This document shows, piece by piece, positions 44,801 to 53,071 of a stretch of DNA of 64,000 nt. The stretch is from Rugamonas rivuli (GTDB lineage Bacteria > Pseudomonadota > Gammaproteobacteria > Burkholderiales > Burkholderiaceae_D). A program made the position numbers and the translations under genes. Each line of letters opens with the position of its first letter. The stretch's first letter is position 1. The notes beneath the pieces were generated by a model that did not search any database, was not told the DNA's origin, and worked only from the letters and a program-made list of their open reading frames with translations. The DNA lies in NCBI RefSeq assembly GCF_009380165.1, contig NZ_WHUF01000002.1:186001-250000 (forward strand), given 5' to 3'.

Positions 44801-45870
44801 AGGAAGTGGCGGACGTGTTCATCAACCGCATGAGCCATCCGTTCGGCGCGGGCTACTGGGGCGACGACAAGGCCGATCCGGGCCAGCGCCGCGAGCTGTT
44901 CAAGCAGGCCATCAGCGGCAGCAAGATCGCGCTGCACAGCCGTTCCAGCAATCTGTTCGCGACGCTGGATAACGACGACTTCTTCCAGTACCTGGGCGGT
45001 ACCGCGATGGCGATCCGCAGCGTGGACGGCAAGACGCCGGAGGTGATGGTCAGCGACCTGTCCAACCCGCGCAAGCCGGGCCACAAGACGCTGGAGCAGT
45101 ACATGGGCCAGGAGATGCAGGCCCGCTACCTGAACCCGCGCTGGGCCGACAGCATGCTCAAGGAAGGCTATTCCGGCGCGCGCTACATCAACCGCGTGGT
45201 CGACTACCTGTGGGCCTGGCAGGTCACGGTGCCTGAGGTGGTGGACGGCGGCAAATGGCAGCGCATGTACGACACCTATGTCGAAGACCGCCACGGCCTG
45301 AAGGTGCGCGAGCGCTTCGCCAACAGCGGCAACCTGCGCGCATTCCAGGCGATCACAGACCGCATGCTGAGCGCGATCGAACGCGGTTACTGGAAGCCGA
45401 GCGACGCGGTGCGCGAAAAACTGACGCAGCAGAACGCGCAGGCGATCAAGGATGGCGGCGTGTCGTGCAGCGCCGATTCATGCAGCAAGGCGACGATGAA
45501 GATCGCGCCGCACTTCAGCGGCCAGTTCGTGCCCAACGTCGGCACCAACGCGGCGATCGCGCGCGGTGCGGCGGCGCAGCTGCAAGCCTTGCAGGCCAAG
45601 GCGCAAGAGACACCTTCGCCTTCGCCCGCGCCAGCGCCTATGCCCGCGCCCGCGAAAGACAAACCGGCCGAACCTGCGGCCAAGACCAAGCCCTCAACCG
45701 AAGCCGCTGACGCCAAGGTCAACGGCTTTGAAATGGAAACCCTGGCCAAGCTGACGCCGGTGCAAAAGACCATCGGCACGCTGGCCCTGCTGGCGCTGGC
45801 CGCCGGCCTGATAGGCGTCGGCTACATCGGCCGCCGGAACAAATTACGCAAACTGAAGGAGTATCTATGA
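41872..45870 (+). CDS. Membrane-tethered CobN/HmuS-like chelatase
   Basis: A 1,332-residue protein related to the large CobN/ChlH subunit of metal chelatases. Family marks include VPVFGYPYD-like NVLPVFGYPY, YFNYPHGSETIGAAYLNV, HIGTHGTQEWLTGKEAGLS, LNLWGVETSRHEGIMEAQ, IFGLPSGAYGTQI and FINRMSHPFGAGYWG. Unlike cytoplasmic CobN it has an N-terminal signal anchor (about 8-28), a Pro/Ala-rich linker (about 1245-1290) and a C-terminal helix (about 1302-1322) with a basic tail, so the catalytic body is probably periplasmic. No CobS/CobT genes are present. ATG 41872 overlaps the preceding gene. Confidence 0.9.
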   Translation: MYRNNKLWVLLLLLASLCIGGYVHSAQAPRTLALMLGDVESRPAVLAVRGLQAELKELNVAVRIIPANGMTPADRAALTSADVAVVNAKGRQAMVGLSAELLALQKARRPVFAVGGAIDDSLREQGVRDDAAIQSYHREGGVENVGNLLRYILRNHFGAKLSVAPVHAMPEVGLYDVAANRTSSSYEQYLQGYANYKAGAPWIAVPFYRASLVAGQTLPLAAIVARLEASGYNVLPVFGYPYDVPLRFLLDENGKSRVELIVALGMKVGGTANTGALLDKIGVPAINAITLSQQSLAQWQESKIGLDIIERTWQLAGAEVAGLIQPTVVASRERISDAQTGLAYVEETPIPERIERLNERVASWMALRQKANGDKRIAMIYFNYPHGSETIGAAYLNVLPESLWQIVQRLKLEGYQTGAALPPSQDELQGEIQQWGNYPGKSKGDYMAGLKHLAESGQALLVPLADYQKWFATLAQPLRASIEKSWGKPENAPVLWRNAKGEPFFVYPARRFGNVLMAPQPGRAWEQNLEKLHNEVSMPPSHEYIAFYLWLQKGFQANAVMHIGTHGTQEWLTGKEAGLSDSDPTEALIGAMPNIYPYVMDDVGEGIQAKRRGMAVIIDHMTPPFDVAGLNPDLRELGALLNDYRVAEQKSPLLARSHLTAINRLAAKSGVLKDMKKTELKTEADMEGLEEYLDDTGSKLTPFGLHTFGVAPKAELRNATARAVVSLDTTSTPEQKTKRIAQLEGDIERSAGLELERLMQALSGRYIPTGASADLVRNPDALPTGRNFFGLDPSRIPSKTTYEAGYKLAQQLAEDYRKRHGAWPDKLSMNLWGVETSRHEGIMEAQAMALMGVRPTWDERGRVTGVEALTRKQLGRPRVDVTLISSGLFRDLFGNLLTLMDQAAQLAQKQDDNGPGEGGNVMQAHSQKTVAALQARGISAEEAQRMASVRIFGLPSGAYGTQIEKLIPLTNAWQNEKEVADVFINRMSHPFGAGYWGDDKADPGQRRELFKQAISGSKIALHSRSSNLFATLDNDDFFQYLGGTAMAIRSVDGKTPEVMVSDLSNPRKPGHKTLEQYMGQEMQARYLNPRWADSMLKEGYSGARYINRVVDYLWAWQVTVPEVVDGGKWQRMYDTYVEDRHGLKVRERFANSGNLRAFQAITDRMLSAIERGYWKPSDAVREKLTQQNAQAIKDGGVSCSADSCSKATMKIAPHFSGQFVPNVGTNAAIARGAAAQLQALQAKAQETPSPSPAPAPMPAPAKDKPAEPAAKTKPSTEAADAKVNGFEMETLAKLTPVQKTIGTLALLALAAGLIGVGYIGRRNKLRKLKEYL

Positions 45871-47903
45871 TTGTTTCATCGATTGTCGCGTTGGCGGCCA
45901 TAGTGCCGTTGGTCGCAAGTGATAGTACCGTGGTGGAAGCAGTGGAAGTGCGCGGCCACTACGACAATGGCGTTGGCACCTCCGGCGCCGCCAGCCAGGG
46001 CTCGGTGACGGCGGCGCTGATCGCCAACCGCCCGGCGCTGCGTCCCGGCGAGCTGCTGGAGTTCGTACCCGGCGTGATCGTCACGCAGCACAGCGGCGAC
46101 GGCAAGGCCAACCAGTACTTCCTGCGCGGCTTCAACCTCGATCACGGCACCGACTTCGCTACCTTCATCGACGGCATGCCGGTCAATATGCGCACCCACG
46201 CGCACGGCCAGGGCTACACCGACCTGAACTTCCTGCTGCCGGAACTGGTCGACCGCATCAACTACAAAAAAGGCCCGTACTACGCGGACGAAGGCGACTT
46301 CGCATCCGCAGGTGCGGCGCATATGGGCCTGGCCAACAAGCTGAAGGAAAACACCGCCAGCGTCACCGTCGGCGAGCACCAGTACTACCGCGCCAATGTG
46401 ACCGGCTCGACGCCGCTGGGCGAGGGCAACCTGGTCTACGGCGCGGAGCTGGGCCACAACAACGGGCCGTGGGTCAGCCCGGAAGCTTTCCACAAAAGCC
46501 TGGGCGTGCTGCGCTACAGCCAGGGCGGCAGCGACAACCAGTTCAGCATCACCGGCATGGCCTACAAGGGCGCCTGGTATGCCAGCAGCCAGATTCCGAA
46601 GCGCGCGGTGCAGAGCGGCGAGATCGATCCCTACGGCGCGATCGACCCGACCGACGGCGGCATCACGTCGCGTTACAGCCTGTCCGCCACGCTGCGCAAG
46701 CGCAGCAGCGACACGCTGTTGCAGGCCAACGCCTATGTGGTGCAATCGAGCCTGGACCTGTACAACGACTTCACCTACTTCCTCGACGACCCGGTCAACG
46801 GCGACCAGTCGCGCCAGACCGAGAAGCGCCGCATGACGGGCTTCGACGTGGCGCATACGTGGTTCAGCAAATGGGGCGGGCTGGATGTGAACAACAAGGT
46901 CGGCGTGCAGGGACGTTATGACTACCTGTCGCCGCTGGCGCTGCACAGCACAGTCAAGCGCCAGATCACCGGCACCATTTCGGAATCGAAGGTCAAGGAG
47001 GCCAGCGCCGGTGTCTATCTCGAAAACACGGTGCAGTGGCGCGAGTGGCTGCGCACCACGGCAGGCCTGCGTTACGACCGCTATCGTTTTGACGTCAGCA
47101 GCAACATCGCCGAGAACACGGGCAAGGTCAGCGACGGTGTGACCTCGCCGAAAATTTCGATGGTGCTGGGGCCTTGGGCGAAGACGGAATTCTTCCTCAA
47201 CTACGGCGAAGGCTTCCACAGCAACGACGCGCGCGGCACCACGGTGCACCTGACGCCGAAGGAGCGCGAGCCTATCGATCCGGTCACGCCGCTGGTCAAG
47301 ACGCGCGGCGCGGAGCTGGGTGTGCGCACCGAGTTCCTGCCAGGGCTGCAAAGCTCGATGGCCTTGTGGAAGCTGCGCTCCGCGTCCGAGCTGGTGTTCT
47401 CCGGCGATGCTGGCGATACGGCAGCAAGCCGCGGCAGCTACCGTTCGGGCATCGAGTGGAACAATCACTACATCGCCGCGCCATGGCTGTTGTTCGACCT
47501 GGACCTGGCGTATTCGCGCGCCCACTACACCGAGCATGACGAGGCGGGCGACTACATTCCCGGCGCGGTCGGTAAGGTGGCTTCGTTCGGTGCGACCATT
47601 GCGGATATCGGCCCGTGGTCCGGCGCGTTCCAGATGCGCTACTTCGGCCCACGTCCGCTGATCGAGGATAACAGCCAGCGTTCGGCGACGACGGCGATCG
47701 CGTATGCGCGCATCGGCTACAAGATCGACCGCCGCTGGGCCGTGTCGCTGGATGCCTTCAATCTGTTCGACCGCAAGGCCAGCGATGTGGACTACTACTA
47801 CCCATCGCGCTTGCCGGGCGAGCCGGCGGAAGGCGTCAGCGAAATCCACTACCATCCGGTGGAGCCGCGCACCTTCCGCCTGACGCTGAAGGCTACGTTC
47901 TAG
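45867..47903 (+). CDS. TonB-dependent outer-membrane receptor
   Basis: A 678-residue receptor. A short signal peptide ends near VPLVAS; a TonB-box-like VEAVEVRG follows. The plug domain (about 40-155) includes RPGELLEFVPGVIV, YFLRGFNLDHGTDFATFIDGMPVN and INYKKGPYYADEGDF, then a 22-strand barrel ending in KATF. It overlaps the CobN-like gene by four bases (ATGA). Under the cobalamin riboswitch, a corrinoid or tetrapyrrole ligand is likely; BtuB-like sequence features were not distinguished. Confidence 0.93.
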   Translation: MIVSSIVALAAIVPLVASDSTVVEAVEVRGHYDNGVGTSGAASQGSVTAALIANRPALRPGELLEFVPGVIVTQHSGDGKANQYFLRGFNLDHGTDFATFIDGMPVNMRTHAHGQGYTDLNFLLPELVDRINYKKGPYYADEGDFASAGAAHMGLANKLKENTASVTVGEHQYYRANVTGSTPLGEGNLVYGAELGHNNGPWVSPEAFHKSLGVLRYSQGGSDNQFSITGMAYKGAWYASSQIPKRAVQSGEIDPYGAIDPTDGGITSRYSLSATLRKRSSDTLLQANAYVVQSSLDLYNDFTYFLDDPVNGDQSRQTEKRRMTGFDVAHTWFSKWGGLDVNNKVGVQGRYDYLSPLALHSTVKRQITGTISESKVKEASAGVYLENTVQWREWLRTTAGLRYDRYRFDVSSNIAENTGKVSDGVTSPKISMVLGPWAKTEFFLNYGEGFHSNDARGTTVHLTPKEREPIDPVTPLVKTRGAELGVRTEFLPGLQSSMALWKLRSASELVFSGDAGDTAASRGSYRSGIEWNNHYIAAPWLLFDLDLAYSRAHYTEHDEAGDYIPGAVGKVASFGATIADIGPWSGAFQMRYFGPRPLIEDNSQRSATTAIAYARIGYKIDRRWAVSLDAFNLFDRKASDVDYYYPSRLPGEPAEGVSEIHYHPVEPRTFRLTLKATF

Positions 47904-48657
47904 AGAACATCCAGATCGTCAGCACCGCGCCGACGATCACGACGAAGCCGCGCATGACTTTTTCCGGCAGGCGGTGGATCAGCCATCCGCCGCACAAACC
48001 GCCGGCGATGCCGCCCACGCACAGCGCCAGTGCGGCGGGCCAGCTGATCAAGCTGGAGGTGGCGAAGATCAGCGTGGCGGCGGCGTTCATCGCCATCGCC
48101 AGCACGTTCTTGGTGGCGGCGGCGGTGCGTACCTGCTGGCCGGCGATGGTCAGCGCGGCCAGCATCAGGAAGCCGATGCCGCCGCCGAAGTAGCCGCCGT
48201 AGACGGCGATGCAGCTTTGCACCAGCACCAGCGTCCAGCGCGGCATGCTGCCCGCTGCGTGCAGTGGCTTCTTGCGGAAGCTGCCCCACGCGAACACGCT
48301 GGTGGCAAACAGCACCAGCCAGGGCACCAGCCGCGCGAAGAACGACGGCGGCGTATTCAGGAGCAGGATGGCGCCGAAGATGCCGCCTATGGCGCTGATG
48401 ATGAGCATCTGCTTGAACGTCAACGGCCCGACGTCGCCCGCCAGCTTGCGGCCGGCGTGCGCGGAAGTGATCTGGCTGGGGAACAGCGCGATGGTCGATG
48501 TCATGTTGGCGGCCAGCGGATTCAGGCCGGCCAGCAGCAGCGCCGGGAAGGTGATGAAGGAGCCGCCTCCGGCCAGTGCGTTCTGTACGCCGGCCAGGAA
48601 ACCGGCGGCGGCGACCATCAGGACGATGTGGATTTCAAGCGGCGGGACTGGCGGCAT
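47893..48657 (-). CDS. TauE/SafE family permease
   Basis: A 254-residue membrane protein with about eight helices. The paired signature regions are FLAGVQNALAGGGSFITFPALLLAGLNPLAAN and YGGYFGGGIGFLMLAALTIAG. Family members export sulfite/sulfonates or related anions; the substrate here is unknown. Its 3' end overlaps the convergent receptor gene by 11 bases. Confidence 0.9.
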   Translation of the reverse strand: MPPVPPLEIHIVLMVAAAGFLAGVQNALAGGGSFITFPALLLAGLNPLAANMTSTIALFPSQITSAHAGRKLAGDVGPLTFKQMLIISAIGGIFGAILLLNTPPSFFARLVPWLVLFATSVFAWGSFRKKPLHAAGSMPRWTLVLVQSCIAVYGGYFGGGIGFLMLAALTIAGQQVRTAAATKNVLAMAMNAAATLIFATSSLISWPAALALCVGGIAGGLCGGWLIHRLPEKVMRGFVVIVGAVLTIWMFSRT

Positions 48658-48763
48658 AGGGGCTCGGCGTATTCAGGAGTGGTCGGGACAGCGGTCGATT
48701 ATAACCGTGTGATGAATATCGTTCCGGGCGCTGCGCGAAGCTTGTCAATGCTACTATCTTGGC

Positions 48764-49486
48764 ATGACGACACCATACCAACTTTACTATTGGGACGGCC
48801 TGCAGGGCCGCGGCGAATTCGTGCGGCTGGCGCTGGAGGAGGCGGCAGCGCCGTACGTGGACGTGGCACGGCAGAAGAAGGGCATGCCGGAGCTGCTGGC
48901 CTGCCTGGATGGCGGCCAGGTCGATCATCCATCGTTCGCGCCGCCGGTGCTGCGCGCGGGCGAGCTGCTGATCGGGCAGACGGCCAATATCCTGATGTAT
49001 CTCGGCGCGAAGCACGGCCTGGCGCCGCGCGCGGAGGCGGGGCGACTGTGGACCAACCAGCTGCAGCTGACCATCACCGACATCGTCAGCGAGGTGCACG
49101 ACACGCACCATCCGATTTCCACCAACCTGTATTACGAAGACCAGAAGAAGGAAGCCAAGGCGCGCGCCAGGGATTTTCGCGAGCAGCGCATACCGAAGTT
49201 CCTCGATTACTTCGAGGGCGTGGTGGCGCGCAATCCGGGGCGGGGCGGCTATGCGGTGGGCTCGCGGCTGACGTATGTGGACTTGTCGCTGTTCCAGCTG
49301 GTGGAAGGCCTGCGCTATGCGTTTCCGAAGACGATGGCCCGGTTGGAGCCATCGTATCCATCGCTGATCGCCTTGCGCGACAAGGTGGCGCTGCGGCCGA
49401 ACATCGCTGCCTACGTCCGGTCGAAGCGGCGGATACCGTTCAATGAAGACTGCATCTTCCGCCGCTATCCGGAGCTGGACAAATAA
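48764..49486 (+). CDS. Glutathione S-transferase family protein
   Basis: A 240-residue GST. The N-terminal thioredoxin-like domain (YQLYYWDGLQGRGEFVRLALEEA, PPVLRAGELLIGQTANILMYLGAKHG) includes the cis-Pro and Gln-Thr glutathione contacts. The C-terminal helical domain carries the N-capping box LTYVDLSLFQLVEGL. It resembles the sigma/alpha-like group with a Tyr near the N-terminus. It abuts the convergent copper chaperone with no gap. Confidence 0.9.
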   Translation: MTTPYQLYYWDGLQGRGEFVRLALEEAAAPYVDVARQKKGMPELLACLDGGQVDHPSFAPPVLRAGELLIGQTANILMYLGAKHGLAPRAEAGRLWTNQLQLTITDIVSEVHDTHHPISTNLYYEDQKKEAKARARDFREQRIPKFLDYFEGVVARNPGRGGYAVGSRLTYVDLSLFQLVEGLRYAFPKTMARLEPSYPSLIALRDKVALRPNIAAYVRSKRRIPFNEDCIFRRYPELDK

Positions 49487-49687
49487 TCAGGCCGCGCTGG
49501 TGACGGGATATCCCGCATCGGCGATGGCCGATTTCAACGGCGCCAGCGCGCTGGCGCTGGCGATCCTGACGGTCTTGCTGGCCAGGTCGATCTCGACCTG
49601 CGCGGCCGCATCGACCGCCTGCACCGCCTTGGTGACGGCGCCTACGCAATGGCCGCAGCTCATGTTTTCCACTTGCAGCTGATACAT
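49487..49687 (-). CDS. copZ: Heavy-metal-associated copper chaperone
   Basis: A 66-residue HMA-domain protein (MYQLQVENMSCGHC to AIADAGYPVTSAA) with the CxxC metal site CGHC. It should carry Cu(I) in the cytoplasm and hand it to CopA. GGGAG lies six bases before the ATG, and a CueR-type promoter precedes it, linking it to the copA-cueR genes 9 kb away. Confidence 0.92.
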   Translation of the reverse strand: MYQLQVENMSCGHCVGAVTKAVQAVDAAAQVEIDLASKTVRIASASALAPLKSAIADAGYPVTSAA

Positions 49688-49718
49688 CGTGTACTCCCTA
49701 AACAGTTTCGATGTACAT

Positions 49719-49749
49719 ACTGTAGCCCTTCCAGTGGTGGGAAGGTCAA
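49719..49749 (-). promoter_or_regulatory. CueR-type promoter/operator of the copper chaperone
   Basis: Read on the minus strand: TTGACC (49749-49744), a 19-bp spacer and TACAGT (49724-49719). The spacer region contains CCTTCC-CACCACT-GGAAGG, a perfect inverted repeat of the CueR half-site. This is a better match than the site at copA. Confidence 0.88.
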
Positions 49750-49772
49750 GTGCTGCTTCGCTGCGGCCCCGC

Positions 49773-50459
49773 TCAGGGCGATTTGCGCCGGCGCAGTGCC
49801 GCGCCGACCAGGCCCAGGCCGGCCGCCAGCATCGCGTAGGTCTCCGGCTCCGGCACGGGCGGCGGCGGCACGTAGGTGTAAGTGACGCTGCCATAAGCAT
49901 CGAACGAAGGCTGCACCAGCGAGCGCGTGTTGCCGGAGGTGCCGATGACGCTGGCGCTGGACGTGCCGGTCAGGGCAGCGTGGAGGTTGCCCAGTCCCGA
50001 GAACAGGGCCAGCGTGGGCAAGTCGGTATAGCTCATGGTGCTGCTGAACGGCGCTCCCGAGAAGGTGTACACGGCTCCCGAGGTGCCGGCGAAATTGCTG
50101 ATGCCGTCGAACTTGGCCTCCAGGAAGACATGGCTGCCGCCCGAGGTCAGCGTTTGCGTCAGCGTCGGTACCGTCATGGTCAGCACGCTGCCCGCGGTGC
50201 CGGTGATGGTGGAGACCGAGTTCTTGCTCAGGTTCTCCACGCTGATGGAGGTGTTGAAGTCGCTGAACAGCGTGATCTGCACAGATTGCAGCGTACCCAG
50301 GCTGAGGTTGAACTTGCTGAAGTCCAGGCCGCCCGTGTTGCCCTTGGCGTTGGCAATCACGTTGGAGTTGACGGTGTAGCTCTGGGTCGGGACGTTGGCG
50401 TATGCGTTGCTTCCCGCAATAGCAGTACCGGCCAGCAGCAGTTTGGTGAGATTTTTCAT
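49773..50459 (-). CDS. PEP-CTERM sorting protein (choice-of-anchor E type)
   Basis: A 228-residue exported protein with signal peptide MKNLTKLLLAGTAIAGSNAYA, a beta-rich body and a C-terminal PEP-CTERM signal (VPEPETYAMLAAGLGLVGAALRRRKSP). Exosortase would remove this signal and the protein would be exported to the surface or matrix. The body (FSKFNLSLGTLQSVQITLFSD) matches choice-of-anchor E proteins and is paralogous to the next gene, 49 bases upstream in the same direction. Confidence 0.9.
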   Translation of the reverse strand: MKNLTKLLLAGTAIAGSNAYANVPTQSYTVNSNVIANAKGNTGGLDFSKFNLSLGTLQSVQITLFSDFNTSISVENLSKNSVSTITGTAGSVLTMTVPTLTQTLTSGGSHVFLEAKFDGISNFAGTSGAVYTFSGAPFSSTMSYTDLPTLALFSGLGNLHAALTGTSSASVIGTSGNTRSLVQPSFDAYGSVTYTYVPPPPVPEPETYAMLAAGLGLVGAALRRRKSP

Positions 50460-50508
50460 GGCATTCCCCGCGTTTTATCCGTTAGCGTTGGTCATGGCTG
50501 GCCGTGGA

Positions 50509-51177
50509 TCAGGCTTGCCTGGTGCGCGCTTGCCGGCGCTTGGCGAGCACGCCCATCACGCCCATGCCCAGCAACAGCATGCCGTAGGTTTCCGGTTCGG
50601 GCACTGCGGGGGTGTAGGCATAGGTCACGGTGCCGTAGCCGTCGGCCGTGGTGGCGAACTGCGAGTCGATGCCGTCGCCGGATGTCGTGGAAGTGGCTTG
50701 TGCGGTGATCAGCGTATTGATGCTGCCCGGGCCGCTGAACAGGGCCAGGTCGCTGGGGCCGCTGTAGGTGGCGGAATTGTAGGCCAGGAAGCTGTTGGCG
50801 GTGCCGCCGGTGCCGCCGCCGCCCGCCACGGTGATGACGGTGTTGAACAGCGAGGCGCTGATCAGCACCAGGTTGCTGTTGTCGGGACGGTCCAGGAACA
50901 CGCTGACGTCCAGCGTCACCGGAACGTCGGCGGGGTCGTCGTTGTAATTGGTCAGCATGACGCTGCCGTTCAGGTGGGAGTACAGCTCGAACGTGACCGA
51001 GGTCAGGGTGCCCAGGGCTGGATTGAATTTCTGGAAGTTCAGGAAGTCGGACCAGTCGGTATCCTGGCTGACGATGACGTTGCTGGAGTTCGATACCGTC
51101 AGCGTTGTGGCAGACGCGGCAGTCGCCATCAGGCAGGAGGCGGTCAGCAGCAGTGCTGTAATCTTGTTGAGCTTCAT
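50509..51177 (-). CDS. PEP-CTERM sorting protein (choice-of-anchor E type)
   Basis: A 222-residue paralogue of the downstream protein (FLNFQKFNPALGTLTSVTFELYSHLNGSV) with a signal peptide ending ATAASA and a C-terminal VPEPETYGMLLLGMGVMGVLAKRRQA signal. It is probably the first gene of a two-gene unit. A 15-bp palindrome (51214-51228) lies 36 bases upstream. Confidence 0.9.
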   Translation of the reverse strand: MKLNKITALLLTASCLMATAASATTLTVSNSSNVIVSQDTDWSDFLNFQKFNPALGTLTSVTFELYSHLNGSVMLTNYNDDPADVPVTLDVSVFLDRPDNSNLVLISASLFNTVITVAGGGGTGGTANSFLAYNSATYSGPSDLALFSGPGSINTLITAQATSTTSGDGIDSQFATTADGYGTVTYAYTPAVPEPETYGMLLLGMGVMGVLAKRRQARTRQA

Positions 51178-51213
51178 AAAAATCTCCTACCGGACTGAGG
51201 GGTTTGGTTAATT

Positions 51214-51228
51214 ATTTGCAATGCAAAT
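51214..51228. promoter_or_regulatory. Palindrome upstream of PEP-CTERM genes
   Basis: ATTTGCA-A-TGCAAAT is a perfect palindrome about 36 bases before the start of the minus-strand PEP-CTERM gene. TGCAAATTG recurs upstream of the third PEP-CTERM gene at 52984-52992. A shared regulator is possible. Confidence 0.35.
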
Positions 51229-51461
51229 TGACTTAGGCACATCGACTTCCGAATGAATCCAGATTAGCATTCGGTGAGAAAATTGCATTCCTTTTTTGAA
51301 TTTATAGGTGCATTTTTGCAATTGAAATGACACCAAAGAAATCTTCCGTCGCGTTGCATCCACACCCCTGATTTTCCGTTGTAATTACCACAATTTCTGG
51401 ACCGATGGCGGGGCTGGTGATAGTATGAAACCCAGTCAGACCGGGCCTCCGTCTCACTTTT

Positions 51462-52499
51462 GTGGATGCTGAATACATGAAACCTCATCCTGCAACGCGC
51501 GATATGGTGCGACTCAGCATCGACGAGCTGGTCGAGGCAATTCAATGCATGCCCGTGGGTGTAACGATTATCGACCGCAGCCTGACGATGCGGTTCTGGA
51601 ACGATGCGTTCAGCCGCTTGCTGGATTTTCCCGATGACCTCATGCGTCCGGGCGTGGCGCTGGAAGACCTGTTCTATTTCAATGCGCGGCGCGGTGACTT
51701 TGGCCCCGGCAACGCCGACGAGCAGGTCCGCGAACGGATCCGCCTCAGCCTGATGTTCGAACCCCACCATTTTGTCCGCACCCGTCCCAACGGAACCATC
51801 CTCGACATCACCGGCCGCGTGATCCATGGCCAGGATGGCGAGGTGATCGGCTTCGTCACCATCTACCAGGACGTGACGGTGGAGCGGCAGCACGAGCAGC
51901 GCCTGCTGGCGACCAACAAGGAACTGCAGGTCGCCTATGACGACTTGCGGCTGGCGCAGATCGGCTACGCGGCGATGGAGGAGGACCGGCGCCACTACTA
52001 TCAGCTGGCGGTGCGCGATCCGCTGACGGGCCTGTTCAGCCGCTACTACATGGAAGACGCCGCCGCGCGCCTGATTGAAATGCATGAGCGGAACACGTCG
52101 ACCCAGCTGGCCCTGCTGGTGTTCGATATCGACCGCTTCAAGCAGATCAACGATGTGTACGGCCATCTCAGCGGCGACACCGTGTTGCGCCGGGTTGGGC
52201 AGTTGCTGGTCCAGCAGTCGCGCCGCACCGATGTCGCGGTGCGGTTTGGCGGCGACGAGTTTGCGGTGTTCCAATCGGGTGTCAGCGACAATGAATGCCT
52301 GGCGTTTGCCGAGCGTTTTCGCGCCGTCGTGGGCGCGGCGGAGTTCGACGGCGACATGGCGCCGATCAAGCTGTCGATCAGCCTGGGGGTGGCCGAGCAC
52401 CGGATAGGCGAATCGATGAACGATTTGCTGTACCGTGCCGATGCGGCGCTGTACGAAGCCAAGCGCGCCGGCCGGAATTGCGCGCGCAAGGCGCTGTAG
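51462..52499 (+). CDS. PAS-GGDEF protein (putative diguanylate cyclase)
   Basis: About 340 residues: a PAS domain of the PAS-7/PAS-4 kind (VEAIQCMPVGVTIIDRSLTMRFWNDAFSRLL) followed by a short coiled coil and a GGDEF domain (about 180-340) with DPLTGLFSRYYM, FDIDRFKQINDVYGH and the active FGGDEF motif. It should make c-di-GMP. No transmembrane segments. No RxxD inhibitory site is obvious before GGDEF. The start is either GTG 51462 or ATG 51477. Confidence 0.93.
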   Translation: MDAEYMKPHPATRDMVRLSIDELVEAIQCMPVGVTIIDRSLTMRFWNDAFSRLLDFPDDLMRPGVALEDLFYFNARRGDFGPGNADEQVRERIRLSLMFEPHHFVRTRPNGTILDITGRVIHGQDGEVIGFVTIYQDVTVERQHEQRLLATNKELQVAYDDLRLAQIGYAAMEEDRRHYYQLAVRDPLTGLFSRYYMEDAAARLIEMHERNTSTQLALLVFDIDRFKQINDVYGHLSGDTVLRRVGQLLVQQSRRTDVAVRFGGDEFAVFQSGVSDNECLAFAERFRAVVGAAEFDGDMAPIKLSISLGVAEHRIGESMNDLLYRADAALYEAKRAGRNCARKAL

Positions 52500-52510
52500 C
52501 GGGGAAGGGG

Positions 52511-52795
52511 CTAGTCCTCGGGCGGATCGTCCAGCTTGGCCAGATCCAGGCTGACCAGCGCCCAGATGCCGCCGGCGTAGTCCGGCTCGCGGGACAGGTA
52601 TTCGACCTCGGAGGGTTTGATTTCGAACGCCTTGCCCTGTTCGACCAGCTGGCCCACGTGGCCGTAGATGGCTTTGGTGGCGTTGCTCATGGCCTTGTCC
52701 ACGGTTTCACCCGTGGTCACACAGCCGGGAATGTCCGGCACGGTGACGCCATACTTGGTATCGCCTTTTTTTCGGATGAGGATAGGGATGTCCAT
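52511..52795 (-). CDS. HicB-like protein (no HicA partner seen)
   Basis: A 94-residue HicB-fold protein (IPILIRKKGDTKYGVTVPDIPGCVTTGETVDKAMSNATKAIYGHVGQLVEQG), the partial RNase H-like antitoxin fold. It lacks a C-terminal DNA-binding domain. No HicA-like toxin gene was found within 270 bases on either side, so it is an orphan or a house-keeping family member. Confidence 0.8.
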   Translation of the reverse strand: MDIPILIRKKGDTKYGVTVPDIPGCVTTGETVDKAMSNATKAIYGHVGQLVEQGKAFEIKPSEVEYLSREPDYAGGIWALVSLDLAKLDDPPED

Positions 52796-53071
52796 GGTCT
52801 TACCTTGGCGGTGGTCCGAAAGGCTGGCGAAATCAATGACTTGGAGTGTCTAGTGTCATACAGGTTGGTGCCGGTTTCAAGCAATTTCGTGGCCGACCTC
52901 GTATGGATTGTGCACTGCATTAACGATTGACATTAAAAATTGCTTGCGATACCATTTAATTAATTCTTAATTGCATTTTAAATTGCAAATTGGAAACTTT
53001 AGGCCGGTCCCCAATCCACGTACCTGCCAACGCTCAGATACTCCATCCAACCTTTTCTCTACGGGATCAGC

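Noticed and set aside
41788..45294. 1,168-residue open frame on the minus strand
   Set aside because: It is antisense to the CobN-like gene, which has strong family motifs. No recognisable domain.
50460..51300. Sigma-54 promoter before the PEP-CTERM genes
   Set aside because: PEP-CTERM genes of some bacteria have one, but no TGGC-N8-TTGC pattern was found here.
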